Assembly: GCF_022581195.2 (NCBI RefSeq)
Contig: NC_061462.1
Span: 6,014,001 to 6,078,000 of the forward strand
Direction: 5' to 3'
Source: Helicoverpa zea
Taxonomy: Eukaryota > Arthropoda > Insecta > Lepidoptera > Noctuidae
Length of the DNA: 64,000 nucleotides
Numbering within the stretch: the first letter of the stretch is position 1; each line of letters starts with the position of its first letter. Below, piece by piece: positions 49,451 to 62,900 of this stretch. The notes under the pieces were generated by a model, which saw only the letters and a list, made by a program, of their open reading frames with translations, did not search any database and was not told where the DNA came from. The position numbers were made by a program, and so were the translations under genes.

Positions 49451-52400
49451 ATCTTATTTGTTTAACGTGGTAATAAGGTTGCTGATATACCAATGTTATC
49501 TTAGTAAACTTTGGTTTTATTTGATTCCATTTCAATTTTCTGATACGATTCATGTAAATTGGAACTTGAAAAAATAAACATTACGACTAGCGTCACAAGC
49601 CGGGGTGCCTATTACTTTCTGTCGAAACAATTGTGAAACTGATCTCTCATCCTTCTCACTCAGTATCAACATGAAAGGGACGTGCATGTTTCGTTCTGAA
49701 TGAAGGATGTTGTGATCTATAATAGAGTTCCCCTGTAGGGAATTGGCCGGTGGTGGTTGCGCGCGCACAATTTTCAGGGCGCAGGACGCCTTTTCTCTAG
49801 AACTACGAATGATTAGACTCGCATCCAATAAAAAGTAATGGAATTTAACTTTAAAACATGTTAGCCTTGGCATACATAGTTAAATTGAATACTGAAATCT
49901 TTTTCGTACTTTGGAGATAATACAACACCGAGTTAGAAATGTTGTTTAGACTGTTATGTATTTTGCACTTATTAATACTAATATAATTTAATTTGATGAA
50001 ACACCTTTTCTTTTAAATTGGTACTAAATAAATATGAAATAGGCATTTGCCCTCTCTGAACATTTAGGCAGTCTTTACGTACTCCGGTTGCCGATAGAGG
50101 CCGCACGTATCACGACACTTCAGGTTTTGCCGGCGTCCATTGCGGAACGCACCCCCTTACTTGAAGCTTTCAATCTAATCACAAAGTATCTGAGCCATAT
50201 TCCAAAGTTAATACAAAGTGTATCCCGTCTGTCTCCGGCGAGGTGAGTTCAATATGTAGCCAGAAAAACAAGTGAGCACTACCACGGCTTCCCGCGATTA
50301 CACCTCGAACGTTCTAGTATTCCTGTTCAATAATATCACTTAGCAATGTCTACTATATACCAAGTAGTTATTCAATATCTAGATGTGTTTTAAACATCGA
50401 TCGTCGAAGCACTAATCATTTATTGATGTAGTTTTAATAGACATAAATGCCGCTTCTTGTTGTTACTACTTACGTTTCAAGCGATCGAAACCCTCTGGAT
50501 TGAACGGGTGAAACGGATTATAAGAATTTGATTAGAAGACACATTGCTTTTTACTCGTATTGTGAAGGAAGATTTGTGCAATCAGTGAAATGCACACACA
50601 TGTATAGCACCGCTTAAAACCTTTTTTATTTAAAGGAGCCTCTGCAGCTGGTTTGAACAGCGTCGTAGATACCAATTAATGTTTTCCCTCGTCAATTGCA
50701 CTAATTAACTGATAAGATATTAGTTCCAATTAAGATGATTGATTCTGAAGGCTGGCTTGTTGATTTGCCTGATAGGAATATTTATTGGCGGGGTTCCTTG
50801 ATCATTTATACTGCAGTTATGTTACATGATTATTGCATCGATGCCAATATTGTTGGTTCGATTAAAATTCGATATATGCAGTCATCTGCTAATATAATAT
50901 ATGTATGTAGGTACTCAAATCAGACTTTGTTTACATTACGTAAGATTTTCTTTTCCTTGTTCCAATAAAGATGTTATATCTGTGTTTATATCGAGCGAGT
51001 TATTTGTCCTAAGTTCGTATAGCAGTCGGTACTTCAGGAATCCACAAAGAAGTAGTTAGAACGTTAATTTCGGGAACACGTCAATCAAGCCATGTCGAGA
51101 GGGACACATGCGTACAATTGGTCCATTTGACAGTTTCGCCGTCGTCTCGACGCCCACCGCTGATTGCCGCTTGTTCTAAACGGACCGAAAAAAACATCCA
51201 CCTACATCTTACTTAGGTATATGTAGAGTTTATTTATATTTATTGTACTAATTTATCGCGCGTGGTCATAAGAAACAAAGCTTAATTGTTTAAGGTGTTA
51301 TTGAGGAAGATTTACTTCAGTGTCTGACTCATAATTTGGGGAAAAGTCACCGTTCTATCAGCCTTGTGAGTCATCAACGACACTTGATGACTCAGGGTGT
51401 ATTCCATGTTATATCGTGAAATCGAGAAAAAAAGAAGCCAGTCACCTCATTATATTGTGATGTTACCTTATTTCCTGTTCTTCTTATGTAAAATTCTCTA
51501 TAATAACATTATCTTTCAAATGATAACAGTTTCATCAGTTCCTGATACAAAGATTACTTAAATGTTACAATTCTTTTTAATTTGATAAGTGATTAGAAAG
51601 ATAATACCGTTACGATAAAATCTTTCGATTTTCGGTGCTAGAGATACCTATATAACTGTATATATGTTTATTTATGTCTGCAGGTATGTATTAGGTAGAT
51701 ATTTGTGTCCGACACAATTCTTCGTCGCAGTCGGCCAATCATAACATCTAAAAAGTTCATTGTCACTCACTATTCGAAGGGTATTGAACTATTAACCGGT
51801 GTATGTACGTAACACTTTTTGTCTGTCACAAAAAATAAGTTCGTTCATAGGAAGTATGAACTTGATCCCCTGTCTCAATTTATAATCAACAAAAAATAAA
51901 GCTTGCATTGACGTCAAGACTCAACTAGGAAATTAATTAAATTGTATTGGAGATAATAAAAACAAGTCGTCTATGATGTTAAAGAATTTAATTTCACCGC
52001 TTGAGATTTTTTTTCATGTTGTATTTATGCTTAAAATATCTTATAGGTAAATGTAATCTAAACACAGCACATGTCTCATAGAAAAGGCTGCCTTAAGCGT
52101 ACATTTTATGCATTATATAAAGAGTACCTTACAATGCTAATTATTGCTCTCTTCGAGATTACATTACAATATAAATAAAATACAGACCATTCAACTATTC
52201 ACTTGTCACGGAATTGTTATGTTGTCGTGCGGCTCACCACAAATTATCACAATTATCAAATAATAAAACTTATCGCTGTAACGTAGGTAAACCACATAAA
52301 ACTCTGACGCACTTCACGTTATGCCCGACTGAAATTTGCTTCGATTCGTCTCCGACATTCACGTACATTCTGCTTAACGCAACGAGGCGTATTTTTATTT

Positions 52401-52485
52401 TGACTTTCTTGAAAAGCCAGAACGACAAAATGGCAACTTGCCATTTATATTTCAATATTTTTATTCGAGAGTCCAGTATGTGTTT

Positions 52486-52971
52486 CTACCCTATTCTTTG
52501 TGGGAAGAACTCCATGGGCTGGGGGTTAGCTTGCGGTGGTGGCGTGGGCGGGATCTCGTGCTGAGGCTTCAGCAGCCAAGGGTTGCTGCCGCTCTGGGGT
52601 GATCCATCAGTACGCTTTTGACCACCACCTGATGGAGTCAGATGCAGTTGAGGCAGCTTAGCGCCCACTGGCGGTCTTTCAGATTTCGGCTGCATGTTTC
52701 CTGAAAAAATCAAATGGAAACAATTAGAATTTGCATAAGCTGGAAATAATTTTCACGTTTTCTTGGAAAACAATTTTAACGGAACTTCATAATAATTTGT
52801 TTGGAATGTTGATACATTTGTTTTGAGATTATTTATTTTGATTTTTAACTGTCGTCACAAATTCTCACAAATCACTTCCTGAAAAAATAAAACACTCAAA
52901 TACTTACTGTCTATGTTTAAACTAATCCTTTCTAGTTGAGAAGCGATAAGGTATTCACCGTTTACAAACAT
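52486..52971 (-). CDS. Nested two-exon gene, 92-aa proline-rich protein of unknown function
   Basis: Not recognised. Exon 1, 52971-52908, starts ATG and reads MFVNGEYLIASQLERISLN, ending at ACA/GTAAGT. Exon 2, 52700-52486, follows TTTTTTCAG and joins in phase 1: RNMQPKSERPPVGAKLP, then a Gly/Ser stretch (TPSGGGQKR), SNPWLLKPQHE and a proline-rich end (IPPTPPPQANPQPMEFF). The total is 279 nt with stop. Two TATAAAA boxes on this strand (53073-53067 and 53034-53028) lie about 100 and 60 bases before the ATG. An AATAAA (52465-52460) lies about 20 bases after the stop. Exon 2 is GC-richer than its surroundings. There is no signal peptide or membrane segment. It lies inside the tau intron on the opposite strand. 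Confidence 0.6.
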
Positions 52972-53027
52972 TAATATATTTAAATAATATGTCCTATTAT
53001 ATCGGAGCACACAGCGTGGGCTGGCGG

Positions 53028-53073
53028 TTTTATACTAAATGTGCGATGCTTACATTGGCCGCGCGGTTTTATA
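53028..53073 (-). promoter_or_regulatory. Paired TATA boxes of the nested gene
   Basis: On the minus strand TATAAAACCG occurs twice, 39 bases apart (TATAAAA at 53073-53067 and 53034-53028). The nearer box would start transcription about 30 bases before the ATG at 52971. Confidence 0.5.
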
Positions 53074-55780
53074 TCGCTACTGAGTCACATTTGGCAAGAG
53101 AACTCTCTATCTTAGACCACGTCACTTGGCCACTGACGCCCGCTGTTGTGACGGCAGCGGTCTCCTCGCTTCAGACCTACCTCCTCCATACAATCAATAA
53201 GCCTGCAGATGAATAAACGCTATGCAACCGCATTATAATACTTACAAGTCTAATAAGGAATATTTTTAAACAATGGCTCACACGAGGAAGTATTTTTGCG
53301 TCATTGCCGTGCCTATGTGTAATACGATTCTGATTGGTTATTTCAACAAGAACATTGTGGAAACAACTGAATCAATTATTATCAGTTTTCTTTCTCAATC
53401 AAAACATGGTAATTGAAATTCAATTGGTAAATGTCGTTAGGTATAGACTTTTTTGATTAATTAGATACTTTTAAACGTTAATGTTGACGACTACGGTTTC
53501 CGTAAGTATTCTCATAAATCTAGCTTAATCGGCGTCATCAGTCGCGTTCTTATTTACAATAATAAAAAAAAAATAATAATAAAGTGGAGACGGCTTGATG
53601 GAAGTAAGTCAGGGTCGCGTTTATCGTTTTTGTTCAATTTTAATCAATCAACGATTTTACAACGCTGTGCAGGATTGCACGTATCAGTGCGTGTCCTTTG
53701 ATATTAATTATCATTTAAGTTAAGGCACTTTATTAGCTCTCAAACGTAAATTAATAAGAAAATTCCAAGACCTCGCGAACTATCAAATCATGTCGAACCT
53801 GACTGACCATCATGTATGTTCATAAATATTAAAGACCTGTTAATACCGGCTACATGTATTTTTATGTGTGAAATATCGTTTTTCCCGCAGTTATATGTGT
53901 TACGTATACAAAATGAAAATACTGTGAGAGCATGAATAACCAATTTTTATCGTTAAATCACGTGCCATGATGCAAACACGACATGATAATACAATAAAAT
54001 TACATAAAACCAACGTGTAGGTAATATTTCGTGCTTCTACTTGCTTGCTACTTTACTCATATACATTACATAGGTAGGTATGTATTATAAATTCGAGTGC
54101 CAATTTGTTTTTTCATTCGTTTCCCACTTTCGCGGTAAAACGGATTAACTTAGATGAGTTTGGTAGGACTTGAAAACGGTTGAAGGTAAAAAATAATCTT
54201 GCTTGTTTCATTCTTTAATTTCCTAAACCGTGAAAAGAGATAGTTACAGCTGAAACACTAATCCTTTTTTTATTTATTTATACATGTTAAATCAAAATTC
54301 TAAACCGGGTTTCTTTTGAATGTAACTTAAGTACCTAAGGCGCTATAGAGTTCAGAAAAAATATAAACCACTTTAGGGGAGAAGTTTCAATTTGTGATGT
54401 AATAAATGTGTAATAACGAATAAGTATATTCCATGCAATCATTCAAGAGTTTATCTGACAGATTTGATTTTTGTATCTTTTCGTAAAGTTCCGTAAAAGA
54501 CACACTCACAAGTGAATCATTGTGAAGTAGAACGCATCGGGTTTTCAATTGTGGGAAATGGGTCGTTACGGCACTGGTAATACTAACGGTATTTATTTTT
54601 ATTCGAAAAGTTTCAAAGAATTGTGACGAATTTTATTTCCCTCGTCATTGTTCATCTCGGTTGGTAAACTGGACTAGGTCATTGAACTTAATAGGAATAA
54701 GACGTATGAAGGTTCGTTAATAACAATTCAGTAAACAACTTCTTGTTAGTAACTTTGAGGTAAGTCTGAATATAATATCGTAAGAACCAGTGCGTAAGTC
54801 TAGGAGGAAGCGGGATGTGTGCCTTTCTATGAAGGCACTAATAACGTCATTTAAAATCCCTGAAAGACGGTTCTATTGCCAACAGAAATATTGGTTTTAA
54901 TTGTAGCAAATATAATAGGGTCACAACCATTTTAACATTTGTTTTCAACGCGTAATTTTACATGAATTAAATAAATCATACAAAAAAGTAACACCTGATT
55001 TACATAAAATACTTCTGTTATAAGTCGCGTGTGAAATCGAAATAGCCTTACTTACTGTAAACGAAAGAAATTAAGTTAAGTTAAACAGTACCACTATTAC
55101 AATGTACTCTAAGGAGACGTTTTCAAGTCACCTTGAAATGTTTGAACAAAGGGAAGGTGAAAAAACATAATCATCAGTGGTGCCTATGAAGGTCGGGCCC
55201 TCCTACTACTGGGAACTCCCATGGGCGCGCCTGTGTGACGGACCGGTAGATTAACAGAGTACTGTAGTGACGATTTGTACGACCCTGTACGTCAACTGAC
55301 CAGTCACTTTGCCTCCACTGTCTAACCACGCTTTTACCACGTGCCACTGATGATTCGATCTCATGCCGAAGATAGTTTATTTACGAGCATTTGGCTCGAA
55401 TATTCTATTTGCGTGAATATCAGCAGTTTTTAAAGCTCAGCATTTATTTTGAGCGCAATTCATAAATCCTTTTGTTGTAAGTGGGTTGGTTTTTCATATA
55501 TTTCTATTTCCTATATTAAAATACGTACATAGTTTGTCTGATTTAGGAACGAAAAGAAACAAATCAATCACCTGTAATTGCGGTCAAAGTATAACTTTGC
55601 GTCTTATCGCGCTTTAACTTTAGAGATATATTATGAAATAGGTACGTAAAGACTTAACTATCTTAACTTATATTATCGCTGGTCTTTCCTGATTCAAATG
55701 TGTGAAACTCATATCGTTAATGACGTCAAGGCGTCGATGGAAATGTCCAAAATAAATGGAATTTGTTTATAATGAGAATC

Positions 55781-55872
55781 ATCATCCTCCGAGCCTTTTC
55801 CCAATCCTGTTGGGGTCGGCTTCCAGTCTAACCGGATTCAGCTGAGTACCAGTGCTTTACAAGAAGCGACTG
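55781..55872 (+). repeat. Short lepidopteran dispersed repeat
   Basis: Contains GAGCCTTTTCCCAATCCTGT, TGGGGTCGGCTTCCAGTC and CAGCTGAGTACCAGTGC. It is the same block as the inverted copy at 15754-15821 and a fragment I recognise from other moth sequences. Confidence 0.75.
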
Positions 55873-58800
55873 TTTATAATGAGAATAACAGCGTTTATTT
55901 ACGATTTATGAATAGATTTCCAAGTCTCCCGCTGTATGACGGTAGAATTAGTTATGGAAATGGTACATTTAGTAGTTTATTTGTGTCGCGGCCGCCATTA
56001 ACAACAATGTTAATTTAATAGAGTTTTCCGACGAAACTGTTAGTGTTTTTACAGCGAATGGTTTCTTTCCTATGTTTTGATAAATGGCCTGTTTATTTTT
56101 TGCATTAAAATGTTTATTTATGTATGTATGAAAATTGAGATGTTAAGTAAGAAAAGAATAGTTGAAACCCGGATTCAATTTAATTTATTCATACAGTTCT
56201 ATTAAAAATATAATTAAAAATAAGTTGTACAATAAAAGTTAAGCATTGTTAACGAATGATACGCATGTGTAGGTATGGATGTTTATTTACATAATTATGT
56301 TTTACTTACCTATACAAAAATATTTTAATGATAAGTTCAAACTAGGCATTTCTGATGCTAAAAAAGTCTCAGGATTTCCCAGATAACATTTACGTAGGTA
56401 TAAGAAACAATAAAAGAAGGTTTAATGTCGGATTTTCCAACGATTAGCATAATTATATAATGCGTAAATATTGACACAGTTTTCGCCATTAAACCAAAAC
56501 GATGATTCACTAATCCACTTTTATTAAGTAGTACCTTCTTTATGGATGTCTTTTGCTCTTAAGAGGTTTAGCGGAAATGATTCAACACGATGACTTATTC
56601 ATTTCAACTTGAAAACCACTCTTATGCAGCTGGGCTAGGAAATCAATACAAGTAGCTGGCTATCAACACAATAGCCTTCGGGAAATTGAAAAATACCTAT
56701 AGGTACCTAATAATACTAGTGATTTGTGTTTAGGGAAAAGTACGCGTCAAAAAGATGTATCTAAAATAAAATAAGTAGGTTTTCCTTATATTTTATAGAC
56801 ACATGTTCAAACACGTCAGAATCAGTCATCTGCTAATTACAGTTCCCAAGTGTCATTTAAGTGCGTGACGTGAATGTAGTCACCGTATTCAGTATGACCA
56901 AGCCATATCTGTCTTCAGGATATTTATTGTTAAATGAGGATTTTCTCTAAAAGTTGATCTTCAAGCTCAATAAAATACGGCGTAGAATCTAGCAAATTAT
57001 TCTGCATTAACTGATAGAAATGAACATCATTATTTATGGCAATCACCGCTACTTTATTTGTTGGCACGCTTCTCGGAATGTAATTTAACCATACAAGATA
57101 ATAAGATCGTTGTAATAAGAAATTCTCCTCGACCCTTATAAACGTACATCTATGTAGGTACGAATGTACCTATTGCTGTAAGGTTAAATGTCTACTTATC
57201 GATTGTACATGAACCTCGTAACGGATATAATCGATCTGAAAGCCATGTACGTCTCTTGGCACTATTATGACCCGTATGTTGTTGCAATAAAGTTTCAAAG
57301 TAGTGAATCACAACGATGGAAATAATCTTATATAAGTCACCGGCGTATTAGATAATCTTTCACCATAACACTTGAATATAATTGTGTAGTTCCCACTGTT
57401 GAATGCGTCAGCAGAGCACCCGGCACCTTTATAGCATCAGGTAGTTTTGCGTGAAGGCTTCATGCCTAATAAAATTTTATTATCTTTTATAGTTTCAAGG
57501 AGACATTGCAAATACGTGATCACCCCATCGAGCGAAGAAATATGACATAGAGACTTCTGTCAAAGTTTGAAGATAGTAAAACTTTATTTTGATAGAAAAC
57601 AATATGGACGTGAACCGGGTAAGCCTCGTGGATTCACGAGAGCACCGATTTACATGCTGCACTAATGCACTTCATTATATCATAACACAGAAGTTTCTGA
57701 TGTTGAACCGATGTTCCGGTTTAATTACAAACTTTGGCCGACACTTTTGCAACGAGCGAAAATGTTTACTGATTCATTAGTTGCACGTCAGACTTGCTCC
57801 TACAAAGACTTGCAAAAAACGACCATGAAGCGCCAACCCCCGTAATAAAAGCAGAAGGGCTGTTTTAGCTTAGGTATTAGGTAATAAATCGAATCACGTA
57901 TTTTCGTGATTACTTAAATGATACCACTATTAAACCCGGCCAAAAATGACTAGCTCATGAAAACTTCGGCATTGAACATCACGGCACTAAAACGTAATGA
58001 ACGGATTGAATTCGTTTCGACTTCGCGAAAGTTTGGTAATTTTTTCTTTGAGATTCGCAAAGTTTGCTGTCTTGTTCTGCGTGAATATCAACGTAATTTG
58101 CAAGAAACAGATATAAGTGTTTATGAATATAAATCAGTGGAGGCACTGCCATGCAATGTTATGCCAAAGTTAACTATAGAATTCGCGAAATTTTACAGTC
58201 TTTTCATGTAAATTTGAGAGAATTCGTTGACGAGTGCCATAAAATATTATAGGAAAATCACGCGATCCAGAACGTCTACCTTTTGTCATAGACGGTCACA
58301 GACATGTTTACGGCAATGCATTGTACGAGTCCGACTGCATTTATGAATACATCTTTGTTAGGTAGGATATGAATATTAGGTCAATCAATTTCTGCCATTA
58401 GATACCTTCGATCGTGCCTTCTAATTAGCGAGTTTTCTTCTTTACATTTCTTTCTTCTTTTCATATCTACAAATCTTTTTGACCTGTAGGCATTACAATG
58501 TTTTCTTTAACATAATTTAAAGTGAATGGTCAAAAAGTAATAAACGATAATTTATTGCCTTTATGTCTCATTATTTAAAGACTAGTGTGATCTTTGGATT
58601 CAATACGATAAACTGTGCGTAACGAGCAGAGCTCTGACGATAGTTTTGACGTCATGAAATGACTATGTCAATCATTTTATTGTGACTAGAATATTTTGAG
58701 TATTAGGAGTACGTAGACACAGATAAAGGAATTTACAAAAGCTAATTAATGCTGCTATTTATAGCTTTATTAGTTTTAATTATCCTGTAGTATGGGACCT

Positions 58801-59534
58801 AATAAGTGACGCGAGGATGACGAGGACAGCAATTAATACAGCAACATATTAGTTAATTACGTACGCGAGCAATACATGATGATGTTTGGCAACAAAAATA
58901 TCTGGAATTTTGATGATTACTACAGAGCTTAATATAATTTCTGCAATGTTCTGGATTTGTCATCGTCTTACTTTAACAAACCCGCTACTACCTACGTGAA
59001 AATATTCGCCTTAAATTCCCCAGGAATTAAATCGAGAACTCCTTTCAGCATGGAAGGAATTCCACAAAACTTTTTTAGTTTTTTTGTAACAAACTATTCA
59101 CTAAAACTGGTTCAGAGGACGTGCAGTATATTTTTTACCCGGCAATAGCTCGTTGACCCAGTAGCCGAGTTCGTGACAACTTGTATCTATCGGGCGATGC
59201 TCGCTTTGCCCATGCGGTTCAACTGGATCCACAAATAGGGGACGGGAACACGGAAATGAGTAATTTGGCACATTTCTCAATTTAACATGCACCATACGTA
59301 CTTAAATGAAATCATCAACTTATCTTTCGCGCGCAAGTTAATCGACGCAAATGGCCAATGATAGCAGACAAGTAAATTTAAATTCTTGTGTTCGAATTCA
59401 CTAGAGAATGGTTCGACAAATCATTTGCAATCTTCCAGGAATAATTCATAAGCTCATAACATAGCTGAAGTATTTTTCTAGGAAATATATCAATGTTTTG
59501 ATAGATTTTGTTTTTGCTGAAGATCTTTCGCTAG

Positions 59535-59605
59535 TTTGTTATGAATCCGGTCGAGTGGGGAGCCGTGACAGCGCGGTCGTCTCCACCCCGCGCCCGTCAC
59601 ATACC
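59535..59605 (+). CDS. tau: Candidate intermediate tau exon
   Basis: A GC-rich 71-nt stretch after CTTTCGCTAG. Entered in phase 1 it is open: VCYESGRVGSRDSAVVSTPR, then PSHT. It leaves in phase 0 at ACC/GTGTTC, exactly the phase needed to join 34654 to 59998. Ser/Thr-Pro and basic residues suit the tau projection domain. The donor GTGTTC is weak, so this is a hypothesis. Confidence 0.4.
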
Positions 59606-59997
59606 GTGTTCAATCATACTATGTTTTATGAATTATTGGCCAGACTAGTAAAACATTGAGTGTTTCATAAAAATCTTCATGCTATGACAAACTATTATAT
59701 TGATTATAATTATAGTTTCATGCAAAATGATTTTTCATTGTAATTTCCTTACAAAAATATGCTTGATCAAGCAAGGTAATTCGTACTGATATAATCTACT
59801 TACATGAAAAACCTTGGTAATACACATTCTGTACTTAAAGCGGAACGAAGCGTTAATGGTTTTAGCAGTAATTATCTAAATTAAGATCTAATTCATTAAA
59901 ACTTTTACGTCAACATGACCTTGCAATTTACTTTGCTTATTTCTTCTACTATGTGGGATTATATTTCTAGTATATTAAATAAATTTCTTTTTATAAG

Positions 59998-62900
59998 GCT
60001 CCTACGGACACTCGCCCCCCGAGTTCTGGGTTAGCTGGACAAGATCTGTCGGGCGCATCTCAGCAACCACCACCAGTTCGCCCACTTAATAGAGTTGATT
60101 CGCGATCAGCATTTCCACCTCAGTCGCCGAGGCCGGCCGTATCTCCGTCACAACCTAGACCACAGTTTCAACCTGGAGGACCCGTTACTGCTCCTCCCCA
60201 ATTTGCACCAAGAGTAGGTGCCCCAACAACAAGAGGCCCAGCTCCACCAGGACCTCCGGGGGCCCAACAAGTTCGGCCTGTACCGCCTACGGTTCGACCT
60301 TTTGGTCCGCAATCGATTGCACCCCAACAAGGTCCTAGGCCGCTTCAGTCTCCGACAGCACATCCAGTGCAACGTGCTCCTCCACCGAACAATTTACAGT
60401 TCGGTCCGAGGCAGCCGCCAGCAGTGAGTGCAACAACACCAGACGGAAACAGACCACAGATTCCTCTGCAACAGCCTAACGGAGCTCCTAGAAACGGAGG
60501 ACCAGTACCTGGAGTCCAAAGACAGCCATCACAAGGCTCATTGAAGGGTCTCGATACATCCAATTCCTATCAAACGAAACCAGTCAACCTGGATAACCAA
60601 AGTATTTCTGGTGAAAACCAAAATGTCATCAAAACAGAGAACGGAATTGAAGGGCCTGGGATGGCTAAAGGCAGGAGCTTCAGTATTGCAGCTGCCCCCG
60701 GAGCACCAAGTCCTCTGAAAGCAGAAGATGATCGAAGAAAATCTGTAAGTGCCATAGGTGGCAGGATAGATGAATTTATTAGCCGCAGTCCCGGGCTTGG
60801 GTTAATTCAAGAAGGAAAATTAGAGAGCAAGGAAAATGTGCGTGCGTCTAAAGAAAGCGTTAGATCCGAAGCTTCAAACGATGGAGGTAAAGAAGTACCC
60901 GAACGTCCCGAGTCTCGCTTGTCTGGGTCTAAAATGACAGAATCATTTATCGGCGCTTTACCTACATCAACCCCAAAGAAGAGAGACGATGACGATGACG
61001 TTATTGCGCAAAATAACTTGACAGCATCGAGGAGTGCAAATGAACCTGCTAAACCAAAGGAAGAATTTTCCGACCGCTCTCCGTCTTTAACTCGCAGTGA
61101 TGACTCTCCAGAACCTAAACAGAAACCGTCGCTGAGTCCAACTGCACCTAATAAGTCGCAAAGTGTAACTCCAGAGCCCGCACGCCCAAAAACTCCTAAG
61201 CTTGAGCCAAAACTAGATACAAAGGTAGATCCCAGTAAAGATGTAAAGCCTGTACCTACGCCAAATAAGACCCCTTCGAAGTCACCTTTACCGGACTCTA
61301 AGCCACCAATACAGGCTGCAAAAAAGCCGACTGATTTAAACACGACTATTACCTCTGCCGATGCAAAGAAATCAACGCCTCGTAAAACAGCTTCTGCACC
61401 TAAATCTAGACCAAAAGGTAATTTTTAGGAAATACGCATAACAAAACACCTGTTTCAATTAAGCCAAACGTGTTCAAAGTTTTATCCAAGTTCTTGTATT
61501 GTTATCGTTATTATATTCACATTTACTTACTTTCTTTAGATGGCGACAACGATAGCGGCGTCGATGAATCTACACAGGGAAATGTATGTACCTAGAACAT
61601 TTAAATGTTACATTATCATTACTTTTGATATTTAACTTCTTTAGATAAGATTATTATCATTTATTCTTTTTTAATTTTCAAGGATGTCAATGGCTCTCCC
61701 GGTTCACCAAACAAAAAGATTCCGAGCAAGTTACCGATGAAGGAAAAATCAAGTAACAGTTTGAAAACGAGTCTCTCACGATCATCAAGCAAAAGTGCTA
61801 CGGCAAAAACTCCGGAAAACCCGGCACCCACTGAAAAGAAAAGTAAGTAAAACCCAGGAGTATTTACTCTTTTATATTATTTTTTGCCCTTAACCTTCAT
61901 TTTATTGTACTCCGCAAACGCTATTCATTAAAACTATAGCCCATTGTATTGGTTGAAAAGTATATTAAACGATGTTTGCTATAAACTAAGTAGCTAAGTC
62001 AAGTTATTGTACAGTAGCATTGTTTATGAATTTGATTCGTCTTTTGTTAAGAATTTACTGTTATCATAAAAAAAATATTGACTATTTGAAAACCATAACT
62101 GACGCAAATGAATTTTTCCCCTTACTTAAGTTAGGTATTACTGGTATTAACGATATTAAAACCTAAGCTCGTACATAATCATTATGACTATTGTAATGTA
62201 ACGTTAAATTATGTATGTACTATTTCAGAAGTGCCGATGAACAAAGTGCAAGTAGGCAACGCTCCGTCGCCTAACATTAAAGCGGTGAAATCGAAAATTG
62301 GCTCGTTAGAAAATGCGACGTACAAGCCTGGCGGTGGAAAAGTTAAAATTGAAAACAGGAAATTAGAGTTCGGTAACGTAACGCCTAAAATTGCTGCTAA
62401 AAATGATGCTTATACACCAAGTGGTGGAGTGAAAAAGGTAATATTTTTTGATAAACATCTTGAAGACTTTAAGCATTACTATCTTCTTATCAAATAAATA
62501 ACTTAATTTTACAGATTGTGTCTACGAAATTAGAATGGAACGCTAAATCGAAGGTAGGCTCGCTCCAAAATACTGCATACAAACCAGGTGGTGGTGATAA
62601 GAAAATTGAAACCGTGAAATTGGATTTTAAGGAAAAGGCAAAACCAAAAGTTGCTTCGACGGTTAACATCACTCATAAGCCAGGAGGTGGTGCTGTCAAG
62701 GTAAATCCCTCATAATATAAAGATATATGTTCCTTACGTTTTAAATGGATAGGTCATAGGGATGTAACAACTTTCAGCAGCATAATAAAACGACTTTCAG
62801 TGAGTACATTTAAGGACTAGTTTGTCAGCACAGCTGGTAAAAGTAACATTCGAGTAGAGCTTAAATATTTGGCAAAAGCACTTAGACGTAAAAGATGGCG

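Larger units (their letters stand above)
49295..59534 (+). other. tau: Large tau intron, 3' part
   Basis: 10.2 kb. Contents: the minus-strand nested gene (52486-52971), a lepidopteran repeat (55781-55872) and CRE palindromes at 51909-51916, 55721-55728 and 58647-58654. A minus-strand open frame at 49873-49550 has no supporting signals. The rest is AT-rich with nothing recognised. Confidence 0.6.

Noticed and set aside
57957..58211. 84-codon plus-strand frame in the tau intron
   Set aside because: Length is within chance for this window, base composition equals intron, and there is no splice or promoter support.
60024..60035. Cryptic acceptors CCCGAG and GGTTAG inside the main tau exon
   Set aside because: The upstream AG at 59997 has the pyrimidine tract and opens the same frame earlier; kept only as an alternative explanation for the phase gap.
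60807..61343. 178-codon minus-strand open frame
   Set aside because: Antisense shadow of the Ser/Pro-rich tau exon; its Ser/Gly/Leu-rich composition is what reverse-reading that exon gives.
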